Positions 12,091 to 21,541 of a stretch of DNA of 64,000 bases are shown one piece after another. The position numbers and the translations under genes were made by a program. Numbering within the stretch: position 1 is the stretch's first letter; the number at the start of each line of letters is the position of its first letter. The stretch is from Triticum aestivum (Eukaryota; Streptophyta; Magnoliopsida; Poales; Poaceae). A model generated the notes under the pieces. It did not search any database. It worked only from the letters and a program-made list of their open reading frames with translations, and had not been told where the DNA came from. Where the stretch lies: contig NC_057809.1 in the NCBI RefSeq assembly GCF_018294505.1, positions 421,994,233-422,058,232 of the forward strand. Direction: 5' to 3'.

Positions 12091-13091
12091 ATTTTGAAGT
12101 CCCTTTTTGTGAACAATTTTTTGGATTTTGTTTTGAGACTTTTTTGATCATATCTGAAGCACATATGAGTAACTTCTACTTAACCGGCTTGACTTTGAAC
12201 GATAAGTCGCCAGTATATAACAATCATAAACATTTGGAAGTTTTTGCTTCTAAAGATTGGGTTATCACCCTTACTGCACAGGTATCATAAGCCGGCAGTA
12301 CGATTCAATATCACCGGTATTATATTGTTTATACATGATTATGTTTAAGCCGGCCCTGGATTTTGACATTAAGTCACGAAGGCGCATGTTGTTTAAACTC
12401 TATGCAGGATTCGCAGAACTATGACTTGTATAAATGATTAAGTTCAAGTTCATCACCAAAATTGATGCTTCAAAAGGGTTATCCATTCCGTATTTTTTCC
12501 AAGGTTATAAGCCGCTGGGTTACAAAAATTCCGGCTTACAATGAATGCGCATTAAGTCGCCATCAGCCAAAAGCCGCCGAGTATTTAAACTCTGAATTTA
12601 CTTGTCAACTAATAAGGTATTCACATCTTTCATAGCCAAAATTGGCAGGATTTTCATGATGATAATGAATGATTGAGGTTCTCATACTGGATTATATTAT
12701 TCAAATCTTAAATAGCCAACAAGGCTGGATTTTTTATGGTTATCAATAACCAGTATTATGATTGAGGTTTTCAATGTCGCTTCAACGCAATGGCTACTAT
12801 TTTATCAATGGATATGGTTTATTCTACAATGGAAGGAATAGTCCCGAGTCGCTGCAGGCTTAGGACCCGGCACTTGGGGGCTACATTATTCAAATTGAGA
12901 TTACATCGAATATGCAAGTCCCATGTCACTACCAGCATGCACCATGGCACTTGGGGGCTAATGCAAAGTCATTTTTGCTCAACTTATTCAAGACCCGATT
13001 CATCACATTCTAAATTAGCCGGCCCTTGGGGGCTACCAATTGCTCCTGTCGAAAATTCAAGGTACACAAGCCTTAATCCATTATACTAAAA

Positions 13092-13163
13092 GATCCACTA
13101 CTCAGTTGGTAGAGTACAAAGCTCTTAACCTGGTGGACGTGGGTTCAAGCCCCATGGTGGAGA
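13092..13163 (+). pseudogene. tRNA-Lys(CTT)-like sequence (decayed tRNA)
   Basis: The order of tRNA parts is recognisable: CTCAGTTGGTAGAG as D arm, GCTCTTAACC containing the CTT anticodon, and GTGGGTTCAAGCCCCAT as T arm. The closest tRNA I know is plant tRNA-Lys(CTT). Decay is clear: one base is missing from the D stem, an extra base follows the T stem, and two acceptor pairs are broken, so a functional tRNA is unlikely. It lies 0.8 kb upstream of element C's 3' LTR, inside an element whose own primer-binding site fits the same tRNA. Confidence 0.7.
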
Positions 13164-13942
13164 TTACATCATATGATATTATTATCAATGAATCATATAC
13201 AAAGTCCCGGCTCAATAATATCTTACTAAGTCGGCCCTTGGGGGATACACGTTGCTGCTCAAGTTTACATGATCATATTTACAAAGTCCCTGCTCATTAT
13301 TGCATAAGGCAATTACATGTCCTAGGTTGCTGCAAGCATGACAACCCGACACTTGGGGGCTACATGTGATATGCATATAAGAGAGGAATAACTTCAAATT
13401 CTCAGTTTTGAGCAAATCTGGTATTATATTATTATCGGAGAAATCTACAAAGTTTATGACCCGGCATCATCTTAAGGTTAACCCGGCATCAACTATATGA
13501 CGCGGCATCATTTGTTTATAACCCCACAGTTTTGGCAATCATAAATTGGCAAGATCTACATCTTTAAGCCGGCTGAATATCAGTTGAATATTTCAAGACC
13601 AATATTTTTGTCAAATCAGAGCATTGAAGGCCGACTCAAATGAATTATTTCTTATAATGTCTCTCTCCAAGAGCCAGTGTTAGCAAATTGATTATGAAGC
13701 TGGCCTATTGACCCGGATTTTTCAGAAGAAGTGATCAGATTTTTTACATTGGTAATGTTTGAACACATCTGCTAAAGGAGATTTGCTATGAGATCATGAA
13801 TAAGCAACCAGGAGAAAATGACAAGGATTTAAAGGATGATCAGGTGCCAGCTTACAAGAATATTTAACCCGGAGCACAACCTGTCAAATTTGTTCTTGTG
13901 TTTATGTTGCAGGATCAGTTTAACATAGATAAATCCAAATTA
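13164..13942. other. 3' interior of element C
   Basis: AT-rich, no coding potential seen. Contains further CTTGGGGG(C/A)TAC motifs near 13237 and 13352 and repeated ACCCGGCATCA phrases near 13460-13510. Confidence 0.5.
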
Positions 13943-13955
13943 AACTGGGGGCTAA
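13943..13955 (+). promoter_or_regulatory. Polypurine tract of element C
   Basis: AACTGGGGGCTAA directly abuts the TGTCGGGG start of the 3' LTR, the position of the plus-strand primer. Confidence 0.7.
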
Positions 13956-14584
13956 TGTCGGGGATATACCCCGCGGTGTAACCCGGCCGGAAGTATAACC
14001 TGGTCGGACTTGGCGACCCACTAATGACCTGCCTTGATTGGATGACTCACTAAGTGAACCGCCCGAGCCTGGTGACTCATGGGTGACCCGGCAAGCGGGT
14101 TAGAGGAACGACAAGACCCGGCGGCCCAGAAGGCGGTTCATGGAAGGCCGGCTCATGTTATGGTGGGCCGGTTTATGAGGAAAGCACAAAGGAATATTCT
14201 CCTACAAAGGAAGCAAGACTAGGACTCCACTTGTAATAGAGTAATTCTAATCCAACTAGGACTAGTCATGTAAACTGCCCCTTCAACATATATAAGGAGG
14301 GGCAGGGCTCCCCAAAGGGGGCAAGAAACAATCTCTAGGGCTAGACACAACTAGAGGAGAGCCGGATTTACGGCGTCTCCCTCATGAGCATAATGAGACC
14401 TAGCCACAAACAACATGTTGGGTTGTTACTGGATGATGTTTCCCGGGGCCCGAAGCTGTCTAAAACCTTGTCTTGTGTGTCGCGTCTCTCGTCCCGATCA
14501 ACCCCTCTCAAGCTATTACATAGATGCGTTGGCCTCACGACTAAGTCCTCACACTAGGACATCTGCCGTGACAATTCTGCGACA
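13956..14584 (+). repeat. Element C 3' LTR, complete, 629 bp
   Basis: Begins TGTCGGGGATATACC and ends TTCTGCGACA, keeping the TG...CA rule. Its last 365 bases match the 5' remnant with scattered substitutions and no length difference. CCCAT after it would be the target-site duplication, but the left copy is outside the window. Confidence 0.85.
14289..14295 (+). promoter_or_regulatory. TATA box of element C 3' LTR
   Basis: TATATAA, same context as 8228-8234. Confidence 0.5.
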
Positions 14585-14983
14585 CCCATGGTAATGGGAT
14601 TGCTGAGTCATCGTGGCTCACGGATTACTACAACAACAGTTGCAGGTACAGGTTATGCGATGATCATGACATGAGAGCGATGTTTACTTGTGTTGGAGTT
14701 CTTCTTCTTCTTCGTCGATCTTGGGTTAGGTTCCTGGTCGGCAGCCTGGGCTAGTAGGGTGGATGTCGTTTGAGTTTCTGTTTGTGTGTCATTCGTAGTC
14801 CGGTGTTGATCTGATGTATTGATGTATTCTTGGGGCGTTTATGCCTTTTGTATGTATCCCCAACTATTATGTAATGGTTTGATGTAATGATATCCACCTT
14901 GCAAAAGAGTCTTCAAGATGCGCTTCTATCCTTGGTGGGACCTTCGAGTTCCTTTAGGATAGGGTAGCATCTTGGGCATGACA
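14585..14983 (+). mobile_element. Truncated LTR fragment of another retrotransposon
   Basis: The sequence ends in GGTAGCATCTTGGGCATGACA, which I recognise as the 3' end type of a common Triticeae Gypsy LTR. Upstream it includes a TTCTTCTTCTTCGTCGATC run and TATGTAATG phrases typical of the polyadenylation side of LTRs. The left part is cut off at the element C junction. No internal domain follows, so it is a solo or broken LTR. Family not assigned. Confidence 0.5.
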
Positions 14984-15283
14984 TTGCACCTCTTAGTCCT
15001 TGTTTCGTGAGCAGGAGAAAAACGTTCTCGGAATGGGCCGAGATTTGTCGAGTGGTCTTGGTACATCACAGATAGACCGCAAGTCAAATTTTGTTCCATT
15101 TGAAGGTCGTTTGATGCCCCAACGGTTAACTGCGTTAACCGCCGGACCTCTTTCTCTTTGCAGCCAGCACCCTCCACAACAGTCTACTAGCCCATCTAAA
15201 CCCCATCCATGCTCTCCGTCGTTAGATCACGGTCGTGTGGGAGAAAACCGCACCTCAATAGCCCTCTCCTAGCTCCCTATGCG

Positions 15284-15293
15284 TATATAAATA
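15284..15293 (+). promoter_or_regulatory. Candidate TATA box in X
   Basis: TATATAAATA followed within 30 bases by CCCCTCATCC and then AAACCCTAGCCCC, a layout often seen at grass promoters and 5' leaders. An ATG at 15372 follows about 80 bases downstream. Only sequence form supports it. Confidence 0.45.
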
Positions 15294-16585
15294 GCCCCCT
15301 CATCCAAATCCCGGGTAAAACCCTAGCCCCTCCTCCTCGCGTCGCCGGACACATCCACCCCGCCGCCGGACATGTCCACCGCCGCCAGCCACGTCGCCCG
15401 GCCAATCGCCCTCCGCCACCTCAGTGCCAGCAGCCGCCGTAGCCAACCGGGAGCCGCCACGTGGCAACCGTACCGTCCCCTCTGTCGCTGGCCCGACGAG
15501 CCCAGCACGGGCCCGCGTGACCCATCTATCCATCCCCGCCACCCGAGCGCCCCTCGCCCGCTCTGCCGCCTTTGCTCCCGCGCCCGAGCGCCGTCCTCCG
15601 CTGCCGCCCCGCCGTTCGAGCGCACTGCCGCCTCGATGACGCCAGCCCTGGTCGCCGCCCCGCAGCACGCCACCGCGCCGGTCGCCGCCTTGGCCCCACA
15701 CCGCCTCCCATCGACCACCGCCTGCCACCGGTGCCGGATTCGGCCCTCCCGTGGCCAGATCCGCCCGCCTCGGCCATTACCGGAGCTCGCCGCCGCTGCG
15801 GCATCGCTGGAGCTCATCGTCGCCTCACCGCCCGGGTTCTCCACCGTGCCCGATCCGCGACTGCTCCATTGACTTCTCGGAGGTTGATTTTCTTCTAAGT
15901 CCCCAGGATTTCATAATATGTGTGCATCCTCATCTTGGCATAACTCTGTGCTCGTTGCTCCGATTTGCGTGTATGATATGTCGAATTGTTCATCTCTGAG
16001 TGCTCTAGATGATTGTGTAGTTTACATGCATGTTGATATCCATCTTGTTGCCTTAATCATCATTGCAAAAGTGTTATGTGTTGTTATCTACTGGAAGTTA
16101 TCATAACTTGATGATTTGTCCTTTTCCATAGCATTTTGTGTGTTCATCTTTTATCATCATGTCAACATGTTTAAGGAGAATATTCATGCCATCTTTACAG
16201 TGGTGCCATCCATGTTTTTTTATATGCCCTGTGGTGACTAGCACAAGCATGCAATTTTGCCATGATGTTTTCTGCATGCTCTAGTGGTATTTAGCAGTTG
16301 CTAAGTAATGATCTTTTGTTAAGGGTGTTTAGTACATGCTTTCCATTCTCTTTGATGCCTCATATATGTCTTGTAGTATATGTTTTCATTGGCATGAACA
16401 TGCCTAAATGATGTTCCAGTTTTCTGTTAACTTCATGATGCCATGGTGTGAGCTTGTTATTAATTAATCTATGCCCCTTTTGGACATGCTCCAATTACAT
16501 GAATTGAAGTATGATATGAGAAATTTTACAAAATGCCAAGTTTGGTAATTTCAGACTTCATATGACCTATGTTCCAAGCTTGCAA

Positions 16586-16590
16586 ACATG
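16586..16590. repeat. Target-site duplication ACATG, left of element A
   Basis: ACATG precedes the LTR start at 16591 and is repeated directly after the LTR end at 52485-52489. A 5-bp duplication is standard for Gypsy integrase and proves the two LTRs belong to one insertion. Confidence 0.95.
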
Positions 16591-16870
16591 TGATACGTCC
16601 ATTTTGCATCATGCTTTTATATCGATATTTATTGCATTATGGGCTACTATTACATGTTATGTCACAATACTTATGCCTATGCTCTCTTATTTTACAAGGT
16701 TTACATAAGGAGGGAGAATGTCGGCAGCTGGAATTCTTGGCTGGAAAAGGAGCAAATATTAGAGACCTATTCTGCACAACTCCAAAAGTCTTGAAACTCC
16801 ACGAAAGTCATTTTTGGGAATAATAAGAAATACTGAGCTGAAGAAATGCGTCAGGGGGGCCACCACCTGT

Positions 16871-16924
16871 CCACGAGGGTGGGGGCGCGCCCTACCCCCC
16901 AGGGCGCGCCCCCTGCCTCGTGGG
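16871..16924. repeat. GC-rich foldback in LTR A
   Basis: CCACGAGGG...CCTCGTGG arms enclose two GGCGCGCC/GGGCGCGCCC palindromic cores. Related foldbacks occur in the 3' LTR (51293-51344), in LTR B and in the pol-ORF3 spacer of element A. Confidence 0.7.
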
Positions 16925-17858
16925 CCCCATGTTGGCTCTTCGGTGGCCATCTTCTGCTATATGAAGTCTTTCGTCAAGGGAAAAATCATAACCAACCTTT
17001 CGGGATGAGAATCCGCCGCCACGAGGCAGAACTTTGGCGGAACCAATCTAGGGCTCCGGCAGAGCTGTTCTGCCGGGGACACTTCCCTCCCGGAGGGGGA
17101 AATCATCGCCATCATCATCACCGACGCTCCTATCATCGGAAGAGGGCAATATCCATCAACGTCTTCACCAGCACCATCTCCTCTCAAAACCCTAGTTCAT
17201 CTCTTGTATCCAATTCTTGTCTCCAAGTCTGGGATAGGTACTAGTAGGTTGCTAGTAGTGTTGATTACTCCTTGTAGTTGATGCTAGTTGGTTTATTTGG
17301 TGGAACATCATCTGTTCAGATCCTATATGCATATTAATACCCCTCTGATTATGAACATGAATATGCTTTGTGAGTAGTTACGTTTTTTCCCGAGGACATG
17401 GGAGAAGTCTTGCTATTAGTAGTCATGTGAATTTGGTATTCGTTCGATATTTTGATGAGATGTATGTTGTCTAGCCTCTAGTGGTGTTATGTGAATGTCG
17501 ACTACATAACACTTCACCATTATTTGGGCCTAGAGGAAGGCATTGGGAAGTAATAAGTAGATGATGGGTTGCTAGAGTGACAGAAGCTTAAACCCTAGTT
17601 TATGCGTTGCTTCGTAAGGGGCTGATTTGGATCCATATGTTTCATGCTATGGTTAGGTTTACCTTAATACTTTTGTTGTAGTTGCGGATGCTTGCAATAG
17701 AGGTTAATCATAAGTGGGAAGCTTGCTCAAGTAAGAATAGCACCCAAGCACCGGTCCACCCACATATCAAATTATCAAAGTACCGAACGTGAATCATATG
17801 AACGTGATGAAAACTAGCTTGACGATAATTCCCATGTGTCCTCGGGAGCGATTTTCTC

Positions 17859-17866
17859 TATATAAG
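17859..17866 (+). promoter_or_regulatory. TATA box of LTR A (5')
   Basis: TATATAAG, conserved at 52231-52238 in the 3' LTR, about 250 bases before the LTR end; the expected U3/R promoter. Confidence 0.65.
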
Positions 17867-18123
17867 AGTTTTTCAAGGCTTGTCCTTTGCTACAAAAAAG
17901 ATTGGGCCACCTTGCTGCACTTTATTTACTTTTGTTACCTGTTGCTCGTTACAAATTATCCTATCACAAAACTATTTGTTACCACTTATTTCAGTACTTG
18001 CATAGAATAGCTTGCTAAAAACCGCTTATCATTTCCTTCTACTCCTCGTTGGGTTCGACACTCTTACTTATCGAAAGGACTACGATAGATCCCCTATACT
18101 TGTGGGTCATCAAGACTCTTTTT

Positions 18124-18141
18124 TTCCGTCGTTGCTGGGGA
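18124..18141 (+). promoter_or_regulatory. Decayed primer-binding site, tRNA-Asp type
   Basis: TTCCGTCGTTGCTGGGGA matches 14 of 18 bases of the Athila-type site complementary to tRNA-Asp and starts 11 bases after the LTR. The mismatches point to age. Confidence 0.65.
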
Positions 18142-18218
18142 GTGAAGCGCCTTTAGTAGGTGGAATTTGGTAAGGAAAAATTTATATAGTGTGCTGAAAT
18201 TTACTGTCACTTGTTACT

Positions 18219-19062
18219 ATGGAAAGTAATCCTCTGAGGGGCTTGTTCGGGGTATCTTCACCCCGATTAGTAGAGCAAAGAGTTTCTCCTCAACCTACTG
18301 AACCTACTGAAAATGAAAATGTTCCCTTTGAAGTTCCTTCGGGTATGTTAGAAAAACTGCTAGCTAATTCTTTTGCAGGAGATGGAACAAAGCATCCTGA
18401 TGAGCATCTAATCTATGTGGATGAAGTTTGTGGATTATTTAAGCTTGCAGGTATATCCAATGATGTTGTTAAAAAGAAGGTCTCCCCTTTATCTTTGAAG
18501 GGAGATGCATCGACATGGTATAGGCCATGTGATGATACGGGGTCATGGAACTACAAACGATTGAAATTGGAATTTCATCAGAAGTTTTATCCTATGCATC
18601 TTGTTCATCGTGATCGTAATTATATATATAATTTTTGGCCTCGCGAAGGAGAAAGCATCGCTCAAGCTTGGGGAGGCTTAAATCAATGTTATATGCATGC
18701 CCCAATCATGAGCTCTCAAGAGAAATAATTATTCAAAAAATTTATGCTCGGCTTTCTGAAAACAATCGCACCATGCTCGATACTTCTTGTGGTGGCTCTT
18801 TTATGATGATGACTTTTGAATTCAAATGGGATTTATCGAATAGAATTAAACGCAACTCTGAAGATTGGGATCTCGATGAAGGTAAGGAGTCAGGTATGAC
18901 ACCTAAGTTTGATTGTGTTAATTCTTTTATGGATACCGATGTTTTCCGTAAATTTAGCACTAAATATGGACTCTACTCTGAGATAGTAGCTTTTTCTGTG
19001 AATCTTTTGCTACTTATGTTGATCTTCCCAAAGAGAAGTGGTTTAAATATCATCCTCCCATA
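18219..19062 (+). pseudogene. gag of element A, frameshifted
   Basis: The first frame (from ATG 18219) carries the retrotransposon gag domain: GDASTWYRPC, a LEFHQKFYP segment and REGESIAQAWG. A frameshift near 18670 moves the continuation (CPNHELSREIIIQ, then EFKWDLSNRIKRN) to another frame that stays open to about 19060, and a second shift near 19000 leads to the protease frame. In an intact element this would be the N-terminal part of one gag-pol polyprotein that packages element RNA in cytoplasmic particles. The ATG follows the primer-binding site by about 80 bases, as expected. No product can be made as it stands. Confidence 0.85.
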
Positions 19063-19676
19063 GAAGTAAAAGTAGCTGCACCTATTAAAGTTGAAGAAAA
19101 GACTATCACTTATAATGATCCTGTTGTTCCTACTTCTTATGTTGAGAAACCACCTTTCCCTGTTAGAATAAAGGATCATGCTAAAGCTTCAACTGTGGTT
19201 CGTAAAAGCAATATTAGAAATTATACACCTCTTGAGCAAATCAAAGTTGAACCTAATATTGCTATTTTTAAAGATCTCTTGGCTGATAATATTGATGGGC
19301 ATGTTATTTATTTCTGCGGTGAAACTGCTAGAATTGCTAAACCTTGTGCTAAAGATAAACATAGACCTGTGGTAGGCATGCCTGTTATTTCAGTTAAAAC
19401 AGGAGATCATTGTTACCATGGCTTATGTGATATGGGTGCTAGTGCTAGTGCTATACCTCATGACCTATACAAAGAAATTATGCATGAAATTGCACCTGCT
19501 GAGATAGAAGGTATTGATGTCACCATCAAACTTGCTAATAGAGATATAATATCACCCATTGGAATTGTTAGAGATGTTGAAGTCTTGTGTGGGAAAACTA
19601 AATATCCTGCTGATTTTCTTGTTCTTGGTTCCCCACAAGATAGCTTTTGTCCCATTATATTTGGTAGCCCTTCTTG
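19003..19676 (+). pseudogene. Aspartic protease region of element A
   Basis: After a linker rich in Lys, Val and Pro, the protease active-site motif LCDMGASASAIP is present, the Athila form (D-M/L-G-A-S) of the retroviral D-S/T-G-A signature, followed by a beta-rich stretch with IKLANRD and PADFLVLG. The frame ends at a TGA at 19674-19676; comparison with the following frame indicates a one-base loss near 19666-19669. Role when intact: maturation of the gag-pol polyprotein. N-terminal border is approximate. Confidence 0.85.
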
Positions 19677-20951
19677 AACACAGTTAATGCTAGGATAGAC
19701 TGCGAAAAGAATGTTGTTACTATTGGCTTGGGTGATATGTCTCATGAGTTTAATTTCTCTAAATCTAGTAGACAACACCGTCAAGAGGAATTACCTAGTA
19801 AGGATGAAATTATTGGTATTGCTTCTATTGCCGTACCTCCTAGTGATCCTTTAGAACAATATTTCCTAGACCATGAAAATGATATGTTCATGAATGAAAG
19901 AAGGGAAATAGATGAAGTATTCTTTAAACAAGAACCTATTCTGAAGCACAATTTGCCTGTTGAAATCCTAGGGGATCCTCCTCCACTTAAGGGTGACCCC
20001 GTGTTTGAGCTCAAACCGTTACCTGATACTCTTAAATATGCTTATCTTGATGAAAAGAAGATATATCCTGTTATTATTAGTGCTAACCTTTCAGAGCATG
20101 AAGAAGAGATATTATTGAAAACTCTGAAGAAGCACCGTGCTGCTATTGGATATACTCTTGATGATCTTAAGGGCATTAGTCCCACTCTATGTCAACATAA
20201 AATAAATTTGGAAGAAGATGCCAAACCAGTTTGTGATCATCAACGACGGCTGAATCCTAAGATGAAAGAAGTTGTAAGAAAGGAAATACTAAAGCTCCTT
20301 GAGGCAGGTATAATTTATCCCGTTGCTGATAGTCAATGATTAAGTCCTATCCATTGTGTCCCTAAGAAGGGAGGTATTACTACCGTTCCTAATGATAAAG
20401 ATGAATTGATTCTGCAAAGAATTATTACAGGTTATAGGATGGTAATTGATTTCCACAAATTAAATAAGGCTACTAAAAAGGATCATTACCCCTTACCTTT
20501 TATCGATCAAATGCTAGAAAGATTATCTAAAAATACACATTTTTGTTTTCTAGATGGTTATTCTGGTTTCTCTCAAATACCTATGTCAGCCAGTGATCAA
20601 TCAAAGACTACTTTTACATGCCCTTTTGGTACTTTTGCTTATAGACGTATGCCTTTTGGTTTATGTAATGCGCCTGCTACCTTTCAAAGATGCATGATGG
20701 TTATATTCTCTGACTTTTGTGAAAAGACTTGTGAGGTTTTCATGGACGATTTCTCCGTCTACGGATCCTCTTTTGATGATTGCTTGAGTAACCTTGGCGA
20801 GTTTTGCAGAGATGTGAAGAAACTAATCTTGTCTTGAATTGGGAAAAGTGCCACTTTATGGTTAATTAAGGTATTGTTTTGGGGCATAAAGTTTCTGAAA
20901 GAGGTATTGAGGTTGATAAAGCCAAGGTTGATGCTATTGAAAAGATGCCAT
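19671..20951 (+). pseudogene. Reverse transcriptase (N-terminal and palm) of element A, interrupted by CACTA-1
   Basis: Motifs in order: KGISPTLCQHKI, EILKLLEAGIIYPV, the VIDFHKLNKATKKDHYPLPFID block, FCFLDGYSGFSQIP, FGLCNAPATFQRCM and the catalytic FMDD (20739-20750). Lesions: TGA at 20337-20339 where the family has Trp, and a frameshift near 20800 that diverts the frame to a stop before NWEKCHF. The coding sequence reaches 20951, where CACTA-1 begins; the reading frame would continue at 33835 after removing the transposon and one CAT. RT would copy the element RNA to DNA. Confidence 0.9.
20949..20951. repeat. TSD CAT, left of CACTA-1
   Basis: CAT precedes the CACTAG start and is repeated at 33832-33834. 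Deleting the transposon and one CAT restores an uninterrupted RT sequence, which supports a simple insertion. Confidence 0.9.
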
Positions 20952-21170
20952 CACTAGTAGAAAAAGGGCCTGTTGTCCCGGTTTGTAAGGGCCTTTAGTC
21001 CCAGTTCCTGAAACGGGACTAAAGTGTCGGTACTAATGCCCTGTACCTTTAGTCCTGGTTCAATCCAGAACCGGGACTGATGGGCCTCCACGTGGCCTGT
21101 GCGCGGAGCCCAGGCAGGAGACCCTTTGGTCCCGGTTGGTGGCACCAACCGGGCCCAATAGGCATCCACG
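20952..21170. repeat. CACTA-1 left terminal and subterminal repeats
   Basis: CACTAGTAGAAAAAGGGCC followed by several (T)TTAGTCC(C/T)GGTT and AACCGGGACT(A/G)A motifs in both orientations. In En/Spm elements such subterminal repeats bind TNPA; the same role is inferred here. Confidence 0.8.
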
Positions 21171-21209
21171 CGTCAGCATTTCTGTGGCTGGGGTTTTTGT
21201 TTTTTTGAA

Positions 21210-21239
21210 GGGGGGGGGGGTTTGGGGGGTTTTGGGGGG
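21210..21239 (+). repeat. G-run cluster with G-quadruplex potential
   Basis: Runs of eleven, six and six G separated by TTT and TTTT, enough for a four-tract quadruplex. It lies between the left terminus and the 3' end of the TNPA-like gene; the gene's transcript would carry the C-rich complement. Confidence 0.6.
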
Positions 21240-21541
21240 TTAATTTAGGTGTTTCATATATTGTGTTAGCTAGCTATAATTAATAGAGAGAAGTGTCCTC
21301 TCTTATGTCCGTGCTTGGTCGATGCTACGTACTATACATACGTATAGAGAGGACTAGACACGCTAGTTAGCTAGTAAGCAAACGAAGGAAACAGAAGATC
21401 GTCATGAACATATATGCATACAGAGAGAAGTGATATCGACCACCTCTCCTTCTCCGAGAGATTGGTCGAACAACAAGTTCTCGTATATCTATCCGACACT
21501 ACCGGCTACATATATACAATAATTATCTCTTACAAACATAA

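Larger units (their letters stand above)
8544..13091. other. Interior of element C without recognisable genes
   Basis: A GC-rich part (about 9260-10020) is dense in Pro, Arg, Ser and Ala codons and has overlapping open frames on both strands, with no conserved motif that I recognise. A second part (10400-11100) has phrases about CCGGCTTACAAC. The rest is AT-rich. No retroviral-type Cys-His box, D-S/T-G protease or YxDD motif was found. Confidence 0.6.
8159..14584 (+). mobile_element. Element C: non-autonomous LTR retrotransposon, 5' LTR truncated by CACTA-0
   Basis: Two matching LTR copies (8159-8523 and 13956-14584) flank a 5.4 kb interior with a tRNA-Lys-type primer-binding site just inside the left copy and a polypurine tract just before the right copy. 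No gag, protease, RT, RNase H or integrase motif is visible in the interior on either strand, so the element must have depended on enzymes made elsewhere. The interior instead has minisatellites, many PPT-like motifs and a tRNA-like sequence. The superfamily cannot be assigned without pol; the LTR begins TGTCGGGG and ends GACA. Confidence 0.75.
14984..16590 (+). other. Unclassified sequence X, left part (split by element A)
   Basis: X runs from here to 16590 and resumes at 52485 after element A. It has a promoter-like TATA box, a GC-rich Pro/Arg/Ala-coding stretch (about 15310-15870), then an AT-rich part (15900-16590) resembling a long intron or LTR leader. Frames in the GC-rich part are open on both strands and show no domain that I recognise. 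It could be the 5' part of a gene fragment or of an unrecognised retroelement. Confidence 0.4.
16591..18112 (+). repeat. Element A 5' LTR
   Basis: Starts TGATACGTCCATTTTGCATC and ends GTGGGTCATCA. It differs from the 3' LTR by scattered substitutions and by keeping 51 bases that the 3' copy lost near 52155, where the break lies at repeated CAAGTA/CAAAGTA. Contains a GC-rich hairpin (16871-16924) and a TATA box. Confidence 0.95.

Noticed and set aside
15372..15872. Possible host gene start in X
   Set aside because: A TATA box and ATG exist, but all three frames on both strands are open for long stretches and no protein family is recognised; kept only as a hunt item.
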